A stretch of 64,000 nucleotides of DNA from Perkinsus olseni (Eukaryota > Perkinsozoa > Perkinsida > Perkinsidae), in NCBI GenBank assembly GCA_013115135.1, contig JABANP010000138.1, positions 1-64,000 on the forward strand, in the 5' to 3' direction. Under the pieces are notes generated by a model. That model was not told the origin of the DNA. It did no database searches and saw only the letters and a list, made by a program, of their open reading frames with translations. Shown here in pieces: positions 12,208 through 23,100 of the stretch (its first letter is position 1; every line of letters starts with the position of its first letter). The position numbers were made by a program, and so were the translations under genes.

Positions 12208-13935
12208 AAACTCGACCCACGGTAACGGTTGAAATTGTGCAGGGGAAGTTGCCGCCCACTTTTTCTGCTTTGCGCATGCGCGCAACTTCCGTAGAAACAC
12301 GAAAAAAGATTTCTCCAACTAACGGACTACTATCACAAATATACAGCTCCTGCGTTGAGGAAATGCAAGTGGAGCAAGATTCTCATAGTGATCCAGCCTC
12401 GGACTCCTTGGCCGAGGTAAACTCTGCGCCTTCCGAATCGTCAGCTAAATCTTCGTTCTTGTCCCCAGGCTCCGGTTTCTTCTCCTCTGCTTTCATACCA
12501 TCTTTTTCCGAACTCGTATCACTCGGGCGCGCGTCCCCACTTTCATCAGGCTTGGCCGCGGAAGCCGGTGAGCTGTCGTTTTCTGACGCAGTCGGCTCTA
12601 AAAATGCAACACGACGGTATCGACCACGCGACCTCGACCATGGTATCCCCGAATACTACCCTGCTTAGCTGCGTTTGGCGTGGGAGCGCCAGCGTTCGCC
12701 CTCGCAAGAACTGCGGCCTTCAGCTCAGCAGCCTGACCAAAATACCATACCCGCGACCGACGATAGAAAATCAAGACTGAAGCCGATCGTGAAACACCGT
12801 GGGCACCTCGTCCGACACAAAAAAATGGCGAAAATCTCCGGAAAATTTTCCCGATTTTCAGATGCCAAAATATTTTAAATTGGCCAAAAAATATCGAAAA
12901 TATCTCGGAGCACATTGAAAACAATTCTTCGGTGACTTGGGAGGAAAAATTTTGCAGAATCAGCCAGCATCCTTTTCCCTCGGTTCCGTCGTACCGCTTG
13001 CGCAGCCGCTTCCTTGTTCGTCTTCTCGTCTCGAACACGCTTCGCCAAAACCGTGATCAGCTCAGTCACTTGCTCCGTAACTTGTTCCACACTCTCACGA
13101 TCTCCATGCAGACTCGACCTGAAAATTACAAAGAAACGACGCATGCCAGGATCGAACCCAGGACCTCTACTACCATCGGAGCAGCAGTATCTGTAGACAC
13201 TCGTAGTAGCCCCCCTCGGCATCCTTTTCTGGCAGCCATCTCCCCAACCGCCACGTCAGGGTCGCTGGTCATGCCGGAGTTAACCAACTCCTTCCAGGTT
13301 ACACCCGTGGCTGAAAAATGGAAAAAAATAAAACCGAAAACATACCTAGCGGAAAGGCTAGTTCATGTTTGAAAAATTGAATCTACTTTCTGAATTTTCC
13401 AGATGAAATTTTCTGCAATTTTTGCAAACTAATTTTTCATCCGAACGGAAAATTCTCCACGATTTCGGGAAAACAGATGAAACAAGCATCCATATCCACC
13501 TCGTGCCGCAGAATAAAATCAGCACGAAACGCTTTCAAAAATAAACAACCGTTTCCGGCTAAGGTCCCCGGATCGATCCCTGCCTCCTCCATTTTATTAC
13601 CCTGCAGCAACCCTTCAATATACAGTCTCCTGGTGACGTTCATCGAGCGGTACGCCGCAATCTGCTCCCTTCCCTCAGCCGTACGGAGAACCGTACACAA
13701 AACACCATCGAAAAGATTCCTTCCAAACGCCGTGCGAATATGCTGAAAACAAAGAGGGACGTTAAGGGAATGCAAGATTGCAAGATCCCCACCTTGGCGT
13801 CGGAGTTTGTCTTCGGGACCAAGCCAACACCGTTGATGGCCAGAATCGTGTCTCCTTGTTGGAGGTGCTGCTGGCCCGGGAAGGGACTTATGTATAAAAC
13901 CAAATACCCGCGAGAAGTCGACTAAAAAATGCAAC
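12208..13935 (-). CDS. PDZ-like domain and disordered tail exons
   Basis: Minus-strand exons join across 13,743-13,792 (a 50-nt intron carrying a family C element) to give LQQGDTILAINGVGL followed by HIRTAFGRNLFDGVLCTVLR, the GD.I..ING core and end of a PDZ fold, a peptide-binding scaffold module. Then come TAEGREQIAAYRSMN and an exon near 13,050 with VTEQVTELITVLAKRVRDEK, which is coiled-coil-like. The last clear exon at 12,400-12,600 is an acidic, disordered tail (DTSSEKDGMKAEEKKPEPGD). An intron near 13,580 carries a tRNA-like element. These exons are probably continuous with the upstream Gln-rich and LRR exons, but I cannot prove one transcript. Confidence 0.5.
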
Positions 13936-14039
13936 CTGTGGGATTCGAACCCGCGACCAATCCATACCTGCAGGTCCAGTCCACAAACAAGCTCGCTCGG
14001 CCGGCCCGGATCTGACAGCGTTGAGAAAGTTCAAGATTG

Positions 14040-15250
14040 CAAGATATCAAGGAATATTACTTTCTTCCGGTACGACAACTCTCTGATCATACTTCGTGAC
14101 TTCGGACCTCGGAACCACTCGTAAGGGCACCTATTTAGTGGCGCGTGAAAAATTTTTCTATCGAAATTTTTGATCGACGAACTCACATTGATGATTCGAT
14201 TAGCGATGGAGGTCGAGTTGCCCGTGAAGCTTTGCTGAGGGGCCTGAAGTAAAAAAAGAAATAAAACGACACCTGACGGGTTCGAACCCACGACCATGCG
14301 AACCTGATCATTCTTCCTTAACGTATTAAACAAATTCTGCTCCATCTCCGCCACCGTCATCCGCTGCCCTTTGCCCTGTCCTCCACTATTCCCATACGCA
14401 GCTTGCTGCTGTTGCTGGCCAGATGCTTGTCCAGTCGAAGCTGACAATACACAAGTCCTGAGAGATTTTTCGCGCGCCACGAAATTACCACCCTGCGACG
14501 GTCCCCCTGCCTCCGCCTTATGCGCGTCAAGGAACTTCCTCAGAGCATCGAGCAAATCCGAAACCGTCGGTTCGCTCTGACCACGTCCTGAACCACCAAC
14601 AGCTCCATGCAAGTAGCGCGCGCCCAGACGATCGATTATACCTTGATCTTCTTTACGTTGTTGTTGATGTTGCGTCGCTCCGCCTGAATTCTGCTGAGCG
14701 GCATTCGTCTGGTTCCGATTGATCGAGGCCTGCAGGGCCGTCAACTGCACCACCAGTTCGCGCTGAAGACGCAGGTTCGATCCCCGGCGACGGTACTTTT
14801 TACTACCATTAAAGAAGCGTTGTCTCTCTTCTGTTGCTGCTGCTTTCCTCGATCGTTCGCCTCGAGTCTGGCGATCAGAGACTGAACTTCCGAGACCGCC
14901 CGACTGGACTCGGTCGGCACGTGCGTCAGAGATCCCCCAGACTTCGGAAGTCGTCCGGCCTGCGCCGCATACGCCGCGAAGGGGTCACGGGCAGGAGGGT
15001 GTCCCAGATCCAGGCGAGCTTGGCCAGAACGAGAGCTGAAAAAATGACATCTGCGGGGTTCGAACCGCCGCCCTAATATTACAGTTGGGACTGGGCAAGT
15101 GCAGCCACGTCGTTCGGGGAGAATCGCGGCCGACCCGCGGGCGCCCGCGTTGGAGCTGCCGGGGGAGCAGACTCCGTAGGCGGCGGAAAAATGCCACTCA
15201 GGCCCCTGCGGGGTGCTTAGCGGCGCGGTCTGCGGCCCTGTCATCAACCG
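14040..15250 (-). CDS. Gln/Ser-rich low-complexity exons
   Basis: Exons on the minus strand encode HPPARDPFAAYAAQAGRLPK, VSEVQSLIARLEANDRGKQQ, VVQLTALQASINRNQTNAAQ, TVSDLLDALRKFLDAHKAE and GQQQQQAAYGNSGGQ followed by MTVAEMEQNLFNTLRKND. The composition is Gln/Ala/Gly-rich with short helical segments and no catalytic domain. The intron at 14,441-14,488 is a family A introner (GTAATTTCGTGGCGCGCGAA ending GTCAG), and introns near 14,270, 14,770 and 15,045 hold tRNA-like elements. This is probably the middle of the same gene as the PDZ-like exons. Confidence 0.5.
14441..14488 (-). repeat. Introner intron, family A
   Basis: This 48-nt intron joins QGG to ASTGQASGQ in the Gln-rich gene. On the coding strand it starts GTAATTTCGTGGCGCGCGAA and ends TTGTCAG. 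The repeat itself supplies the 5' splice site. Confidence 0.65.
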
Positions 15251-15499
15251 AAAGGTCCCTGGATCAAATCTCCCCTATTATATATTACCCGTCGAATTAG
15301 GATTATTATCGCTGGTCAGCCTAAAAGCCGCCATTAAATTATCACCAAGCCGATTAGCATCATCAGCATTGCCATACAACCTGTCAAAAAAGGCGGAGCG
15401 AAGCAAAATCAATTTCGTTCATCTCCGTCCCAGCCGCCGCTCTCGATGACATCTCAGATCTCCCACTCCGCAAGATTCGGGAAGATTCTCAGATCTACG

Positions 15500-18400
15500 A
15501 TCGAAAATTAACGTCGTAAAATCCACGCCGCGCTCTTCCCTATATTTTCGTGGCGCGTGAAAAAACCCTCAATCCTTTCAAAATCAAACCATCATCCGAC
15601 CGACTACAAAGTCCAATACGTCACGCGCCACGAAATTCCTACTTGGACCGCGAACTCTGCAGCTTCAATAACTCCTGGGAAACGTTCTCCGGCGTATCTA
15701 TGAAAAACGAAGTGCGCATGCGTGCAGACGACGGATGGCAACCCTACTGTCTCCCGATGTTGCGATTTGACGGAAGGACTGCAGCAGAGAAGACACGTCT
15801 GAGAGAGAAAATCAATATCAAAAAAATATTCCCCGAGAAAAAAATTCGGTAATTTTTTTTTTAATTCTACCATCAGAAAAAATTCATTCCGCAATTTTGT
15901 GTGCAGGAGTTTATAGTCTAACGGCGATTCCGGATAAGTTAGACTCTTGCCGATGTGCTCAGTTGGAGACTTTCGTAGCATTGACATTCGGTGCAATCAG
16001 ACAGATTGCCAAGAAGCTTTCCTCAGGGGTACATTCAACCAGAAAAACCATTCCGCAATTGTGGGTATTATTGCTGCCCTTAAATCGATTAAACAAAAAT
16101 CTCGTCGAGCTTTCGCTATTCCAAGCAGGCAAGTTCGAACCCCGGCAAGTTCATTTTCCCGCAATCTCCAAATGCGTTTTAGCGATGTGCTCGGAGAGCC
16201 GCGTTGAACAAGAGCGCAAAAACTACGATTGACCGAACTTTTTCAGCGTCAAAAAATGCGCTCAAAATCGCAGGCCGACAGAAGCTCACCAAACGCGTTT
16301 GATAACTCCGCCTACTGTATTGAAGGAACGCCGACAAATCGATCATGCGATCGATTATAACCTTTTTGGAGCCATGCACCAGTACGTACTCAACTGGATC
16401 GATCGTGAGTTGCGCGCCAGACGACAACAAACTCAGAAAATGAATTCGGAAATCGTTTTTTGAAACGGAATATTATTCGACCTATCTCGCTGCCCGCCGT
16501 CACCGCAGTTTCATCATTAGGCTTCCCGCTAAAATTTCACGAAAAATACAGATTTTCCGAGATTTCCTGTAGTAACCTTGCGCCAAACTCTCCGAAAAAA
16601 ACCTTTCGCGGTCCCACAAAAACGCTATTTTCCCCTCTTCCCGGTACTACTCGTTGGCCCGTCATCACCGTTGCTTTCTGTCGGCTGCGGCGGAGGGGGA
16701 GGCGGTGGCGGCGAGAACTTGTTATCAACCCCAGCAGCTGAACATGTTGAAACTCCAACCTCCAGAAGGCCCTGGGATCAACCCCACCACCCTGCATTTC
16801 TTCCATTCCCTTTCTGTCCATCCGCTGCGGGGAGATCTCAATAGATCGATCCCCGCGGAACAACCCCGTGTTTTCGATCATGTTCATCCGAACCTGCTCG
16901 ACTCCGCCGTGCGCATGCGTGCAGATTTTTTGTGTCGCCTTACGTCCAACCTCCTCAAGTCCGGTAAGGCTCTCGTCAGAGCATCAACTCCGACAGCAGT
17001 CAGATAGTTATACGACACATCAATCTGAAACCACCGCGCTGGAGCTATCCAAAGGTCCCCGGTTCGAATCCCCCTCCCTACTTCTTTCACCGCCGCAAAC
17101 GCCCTGTTCGAGTCAGCCTGGACTTCCCTCGACAACCAACTCGTAAACTCATCAGTTAAGTTTATTTCCAGACACGGCCAGCGAACTCAGCCTCGCCTTC
17201 GGATGCCCCTCCAAAGCCCTCCAAAATCTCGATCATTCTGAATTTAAAAATGCCCCTCCTGGGATTCGAACCCGGGACCTGCTATTACCCCTGATTGTTC
17301 AGGCTGCACCGCGGCAATGTGACGTGCACATGAACGTACATATCCTTCTTAGATTCCAACAACCGATTCAACTCCTCGCTCGCCTTTACTCGGATTTATT
17401 TCCCCTAAAAATGTCATCTCCGGGGATCGAACCCGCGCCCTTTTTCTACCATCGCTGTTCGCAGTCGATAAAGTCGCAACTCTCCCTTCCAGCCACGATG
17501 TACTTAAAATCAGTCGACGGTTTACCTGAAATTCCACCGACAAAAAATCTGAAATTTGCTCTCACCAAAAAACGGATTTTTCCAACTAAAAATCAAACTT
17601 TCACTACAGAGCGCCCCGCCAGAAATATAGAAAAAGTCTCCCTCGTCGCAATTCAAGAGTCGCAATAAAGCCTTTACGATGCTGCTGAATCTAATAAAGC
17701 CGCCTTCGCTTCAAATCAGGATCCCTCCATCAAAATATCTCACGAAAAGTAACTTGATATCTTCAAAGGGTCGCCAGAGGGCTTCAAATCCTCGACCGTA
17801 CCAGATACAAATTTTACAGATTTTTTTGGTACCCTGTGCAACTCTGGTCATACACGATCGGCCGAAGAAATGAGCATAAATATTCATGGCAAAAAAACGA
17901 AAATCCTTCAGAAAAGTTTTATTTCTAATTTTTAATTATCAGTTTCAATTTTGGTTATTTAATCACACTCTTGCAAAATATAAAAATATTTTCCTCAAAT
18001 TTTTCCGGCCACCCCGTCCACTAAGCACGTGACATGAGCGCCCTACGAGCTCACGACCAGATCGTCCAGGTTCGGAAAACTGTCGAAGCAACTCACACTT
18101 GAGCCACTCATGTACTACGACAAAAACTCAATATCATTTTTTCAGATTCTTTACAAATAACATTGATAACAACTCCGCTGAAAAAGTTGAAAATTTTTCC
18201 TCCTAAATTTCTGAATTTTTTTTTCGTAGTTGCACAAACTCAATCGCTCAGAAAAACACGGAGTATCTTCTATTCTATGTGTCGCCTGCGTGAGCTCTCG
18301 GATATTTACCCATAGTAACCTCAACCTGCAAAAAACTAAGCGCCCTCTGTCCTCGCTTCGACGGCAAAAATCCCCGGCATTCGTCTCGCGATGCTCATAG

Positions 18401-19250
18401 CCCCGGCGTAATTGACCCACGTCAAGGGAAAGAAAAAACGGCCGTCCAAAACGAAGCCAGATGAAAAAAGTTTCCGACGGGGCAAATCCGAGGGCTACGC
18501 GGGGACATGAGAATTCATTTCCTACGTTCCAACCAGAAAGATCTTCAAGACTAGCCCGGATCCGCGGGAGTCGCTTAGCGAATTGTCATTGCCTGGCCGA
18601 GCTCATTCCGTCGGTGAAGAGAAGTAACGACCATCCAAAGGAGAAAGTTTAAGGCGAACCGAATGCAGTCAGAGAGATCTCGGAGGTGAGCTAATTTGTA
18701 TCTTGCACGCTCAACCTAAAGATATGACCCCCTGTACTACCAATGACCTTATCCCAGAGTAACGCCTGGAGTGATGCCACTGCCTGTTCTCGAGCTTCCT
18801 CGCTGCCGTAAACTGACGAGAAAGAAAGATGAAAAGGGCATTCAAAGATTCTTCGTTGCTTCGTTCCCGACCCATTTCATATCCTGCGCGCTTCAACCTA
18901 AGATACTCAATCAACAAAATCAGATAATTTGCTTCCAATCTCTGAGTTGATCCATAGAATTCAAAATTTCCGAAAAACCACAAGAAACTTCAGATCTGAG
19001 TTTCGCGAGCTTGACCTGCTAAGAAGATACCAACCGACAAGAAGATTTCTCAATATTTCCTAAATTTTCAGGAAAAAATCAGAAATTTCCAACCGCATCC
19101 CCTCCTACTTTTCGACGTCGGCGGCTGCGACAACAGCGCCGCTGACCCGCCCTCTCCGACGACCTCATTCTGTCCCTGAACAAATGCACGCTTCAACCTT
19201 TCCGTATCTTACTCGCATCAACCTAAGATACCCTACCTCGTTCGGCTTTC
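15500..19250 (-). CDS. Leucine-rich-repeat protein exons
   Basis: Minus-strand exons from the high end encode GQNEVVGEGGSAALLSQPP (about 19,130), STQRLEANYLILLIE (about 18,930), YGSEEAREQAVASLQALLW (about 18,800), NYAGAMSIARRMPGIFAVE (about 18,380), EELNRLLESKKDMYV (about 17,350), LSREVQADSNRAFAAVKE (about 17,110), VSYNYLTAVGVDALTRALP then DLRRLDV (about 17,000; a ribonuclease-inhibitor-like LRR), NMIENTGLFRGDRSIEISP (about 16,850), SSGAQLTIDPVEYVLVHG (about 16,400) and TPENVSQELLKLQSSRSK (about 15,670). The LRR unit supports a protein-interaction role. Introns hold family B elements (18,690-19,230), tRNA-like elements (17,250, 17,407, 17,050) and family H (15,712, 16,908). The gene limits and number of genes are uncertain. 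Confidence 0.5.
15900..16045 (+). repeat. Dispersed element with tRNA A-box-like core, copy 1
   Basis: The stretch contains AGACTCTTGCCGATGTGCTC followed by AGTTGGAGACT, then CAGACAGATTGCCAAGAAGC and TTTCCTCAGGGGTACATTCA. The same ~145-bp sequence occurs inverted at 55,018-55,172, and its first ~80 bp recurs at about 32,350-32,430 and 37,866-37,950. GTGCTCAGTTGGAGA resembles a tRNA D-arm/A-box. Confidence 0.6.
17236..17290 (-). repeat. tRNA-3'-end-like introner, sense
   Basis: On the coding (minus) strand this intron reads GTAATAGCAGGTCCCGGG, TTCGAATCCCAGGAGGGG, then CATTTTTAAATTCAG. It shows the full family F layout: 5' splice site, tRNA T-arm and 3' half, T-run, CAG. The exons on either side encode SLNNQG and the next LRR-gene exon. 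Confidence 0.65.
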
Positions 19251-19600
19251 CTTCTCCCTCGTCTCTATCCCGCGGGCCGGAATTTTGAGATGACATGTCA
19301 GTAGAGGGACTGTAGCGTAAAAATTTTTTTCACGAAAATAAATTTTACGGATTTTTCGGGAAATTTTTCCAGCGTTCAATCCCGTCCAACTGAAACTAAA
19401 CACGAAGAAGAATTAAATCTAGTTCGATAATTCCTGGGGAGAATCCAAGGTCGACTCTAGGCTATGACGAAAGCGAAAGATACGAAACGTATCTTCGAGC
19501 TCATTGTAGAGTGTCGTACGAAGGTTAACCTATAATATGCCAGGGTGTAATAAGATACGTCACAATCACGTCCAAATTGAAAGATCAAATTTCGTGGCGC

Positions 19601-20101
19601 TGTGGCAACCCGGGAAAGCGGAGCGAATATCACACGTTCTTGCATCATTTTTATCGGCGCATCTATGATGGCGCACGCCTCATATCCAACCGTTTCGGAT
19701 ATCCGGCACTGATGGATCTACGATTAAGTGAACTTCGAATTGGATCTAACTCCGATTTAGAGTCTTGAATCTTCGGATTCTATCGTCTGCATCTGGTCGT
19801 TGATTGACTATCGTGAGTCATCACTGACCATCTGCTTATCCTAGTAATTGTATCAGACTTATCTTGTCGCGCTGAGAATAGTCGGGATGGTTGTGACTAG
19901 ATCTAATAAGATTGGTGATTCAGAGTCTATCGCGTCTAACGCATCTAATGCGTCTAGAATCCCTAGACCTAAGACTAAGGCCAAGGCCAAGTCTAAGTCA
20001 TCGACTTCGTATCTTTATGATGAATCGGATGATGTTCCTTCTGTTGATAGCAGGCATCCTCCTCCCATCGTCACCGCCACTCCCCCGACTCCATTCTCAC
20101 A
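19601..20101 (+). repeat. 5' LTR
   Basis: A 501-bp long terminal repeat beginning TGTGGCAACCCGGG and ending ATTCTCACA. It contains the start codon and first ~75 codons of the gag ORF, as in Ty1-type elements where gag begins inside the LTR. It also contains AAGCGGAGCGAA, similar to the family D introner core. Confidence 0.8.
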
Positions 20102-23100
20102 TTCTACCGGGATGAAGATTCCCGCCCAATCGTCTGGCTCTACCGATCAAGATGATGAACGTCTACCTCATGATCAACATGTTGAAGACCCCGATGATCT
20201 CTCTCTAAAAGATCATCCTACCTCGGTACAAGAACATTCTCTACGAGCTGGTGGTACTGATCCTCTGCGCGAGGATCTCCCATCTGGACAAGAACATCCT
20301 CTTCAAGGTGATGAGAGTGATCCTCTGCGCGAGGATCTTAATTTGGTACTTGACCAACACCGCCAACAAGGAGATAGCGATCCTTTGCGTAAGGATCCAC
20401 CCTCGGTATTGGACCCCTCACTTCGTGCTGGAGACTCGGATCCCCTGCGTAGGGATCAACTGACCAATCCTTCGGTCGACGATCTCCACGTCGAAGGAGC
20501 GGACTCACCGCGTAGGAGTCCTAGGGCATCTCTATCGGGACCTTCTCTCCGACCTGACGGTGTGCATCCTTTGCGTAAGGATCACGTGTCTACCGTACCA
20601 TCCTCTCATCTACACGAAGAAGACGACTCTTTGCGTAAGAGTCTATCGTTCCCCGGTTGGTATTCTCCACTCCAAGCTCGAGATCTCGACGATCCACCGT
20701 GCAGGGATCGTCCGTCTCTTGTACGAGAACATCGTCCTCAACCCGATCTCCAGGTCTATGACACGGTTCATCTACATCCAGATCAACGCCAATTGGAACA
20801 GGAATCTACCCGAAGACAATCTAATGACGATAACGATTACATCGATTTAAGGTCTGAACATGCACAACGACATCCAGATGGTACTTCATCGTTACGTGGT
20901 CATGGTCATCTTCACCCAGCGCAGAGTGCGCACCGATCCACACAGATCTCTACCGGAAGACATCCTGGAACGACAGAGCCTGTGGGTCTAGTACCTCTCC
21001 CGTCGAGGATTGGACAAGAACGTCATCAACAAAGATCCCTTATGGTTAATGATCGACAGCCCCGCCAAGTATCGTCTGTACATCACGATCATCATGAATA
21101 TCGTGATCAACGGTCAGGCGGCCATGTCCAACATCCTCAACTACGCGGACAGAGAACGACTTTCACTGAGGCCAACGGTTCCCACGATCTGTCTTCCCAA
21201 CAGAGACGACTTGGATCACAAGAAGATCGACAACCTCCACAACAACGACTCGGTTACCAAGAAGATGGTCGTGAACATCGTCTACGTCAAACCATTCTAT
21301 CAAGCTTGCGAGCTAGTGACGACATCCTGTACAACGATCTGTATTTGGAGATGATCACTCAAGATAGAGAGTTGGTCAACTCGGTTTTACAAGACGAACA
21401 TCTACGACCGATCTTCCTGAGTCACCCCCGTATCATCGAGAACTCTATGCAAGATCACTCCTTTCTCGCGATCAAGCATGGTATGACAGTGTCTGAACCC
21501 CATCATGATTCTCAACAACGCCACAGACACTCTGTCTCTATCCCTGGTTCTATCCTTCCTACTAGTTCGTCTACTAGTTATCCTAGAAGCGGTCAAACGG
21601 ATGATCAACGTCCTCAACAACCCCATGGAGTAATCGTCAACCCCATCGTCAACGATCCTCCGGTTGGACGTTATCTCCCAGTAGAACACCGTCCTATCAA
21701 CCCCGTTAGCATCAACGATGTTAACTTCCCTCCATCTTCCCTACCCGGTGGTGATAGAGGTCCCCAACGCGATGATCTTCATCATGTTCGTGGACCACAA
21801 GATCTGCCGCCTCGCAGAACTACAACTAAATCTAGAAGAAGAAGTCCGGCACCATCTGACCCATCTTCGAGTTCATCAAGCTCAGATGACGAGCGATCTA
21901 ACCGCTCAAGAAGAAGCCATCGTCATCGACGCAAGAGAAGGAATCAGAGATCCAGTTCATCATCTTCTAGATCATCATCTGCGACTGGTCAACGTCTACC
22001 CAGGCCGTATCCTAACCTACGACCCCTACTAGGTGTAACGGCTGGTAAGATGTATCGACCTCCCAACCTATTCGGCAACTACGCTTACGACCGTTGTCCG
22101 GGTTGTAAGCGATCGGTATGCAAGCGTGAGATCTCCAACAAAGACTATCAGGGTGTAATCACTACCGCCAAGGGCCTCTCTATCAAGAACCCCTATCGTG
22201 GAGCTGATGATCAACGCTCTGGTGTCGCTTGGATTCAGGAGATCTTCAAGAGGACTATCGGTCAGAGGAATGTAGTTCGCTACACCTTTGCCCGGCTCAA
22301 CACCATACAATCTGTATGGGACGATCTTGTTCGTGATGAACCTCCACCTGCTCAGTGTTATCTCGACTACGATCTACACTGGGACCGTCTCATCAACAAG
22401 ATCAACGACTGCTTTAGTGATCAAGAAGCTCTGATGCGGTTGCAACATGACTTCAACCATCTTCAGCAAGATCCTAAAGAGTCTATAACACAGTTCATCG
22501 CTCGGCTTGATAGCTCTGCGAATCAACTGTGCCTACTCGGTGTTGGTATCTTGGACAACGTCATCAAACGACGACTCTACGATGGGTTGCTCAGCGATCG
22601 TCTACGAGACAAGATGGATCGCGACGTTGACGATCACCGAGTGGACTACACCGAGTTCAAACGGCTACTGGTCAAGTATGATCGCCGTAAGAAGACATCT
22701 TCCAGATCAACCAAGAAGGAAGTAGATCCTGCTACTCTAAGACTATATGGTGGACGACTCCCTGATCAACGACACAATACTACTGTCAACCACATCGTGG
22801 GTACCGACACTGTTGAAGAAGATCAAGATATTGAGTATCTGCATGGCTCCAATCAGCCAGACGACGACACCTACTACGTCTACGCGGTTGTCCGAGATCA
22901 ACAATCTATCACGTGCTATCGGTGCTTACAAGATGGACACCCAGCACGAGATTGTATGAATGATATCGGCAAGAAGGACGATCGGTGCTCTCGGTGTGGT
23001 AATCCTACTCACGGTATCGATAAGTGCAACGTATCGATTACCGCTACTTGTCATCGCTGTGGTCGACAAGGTCACCTAGCCTATGTGTGCCCGGATCCGT

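Noticed and set aside
12237..12668. A plus-strand Ser-rich protein of 143 aa
   Set aside because: It is the antisense shadow of a better minus-strand acidic exon with an introner at its end.
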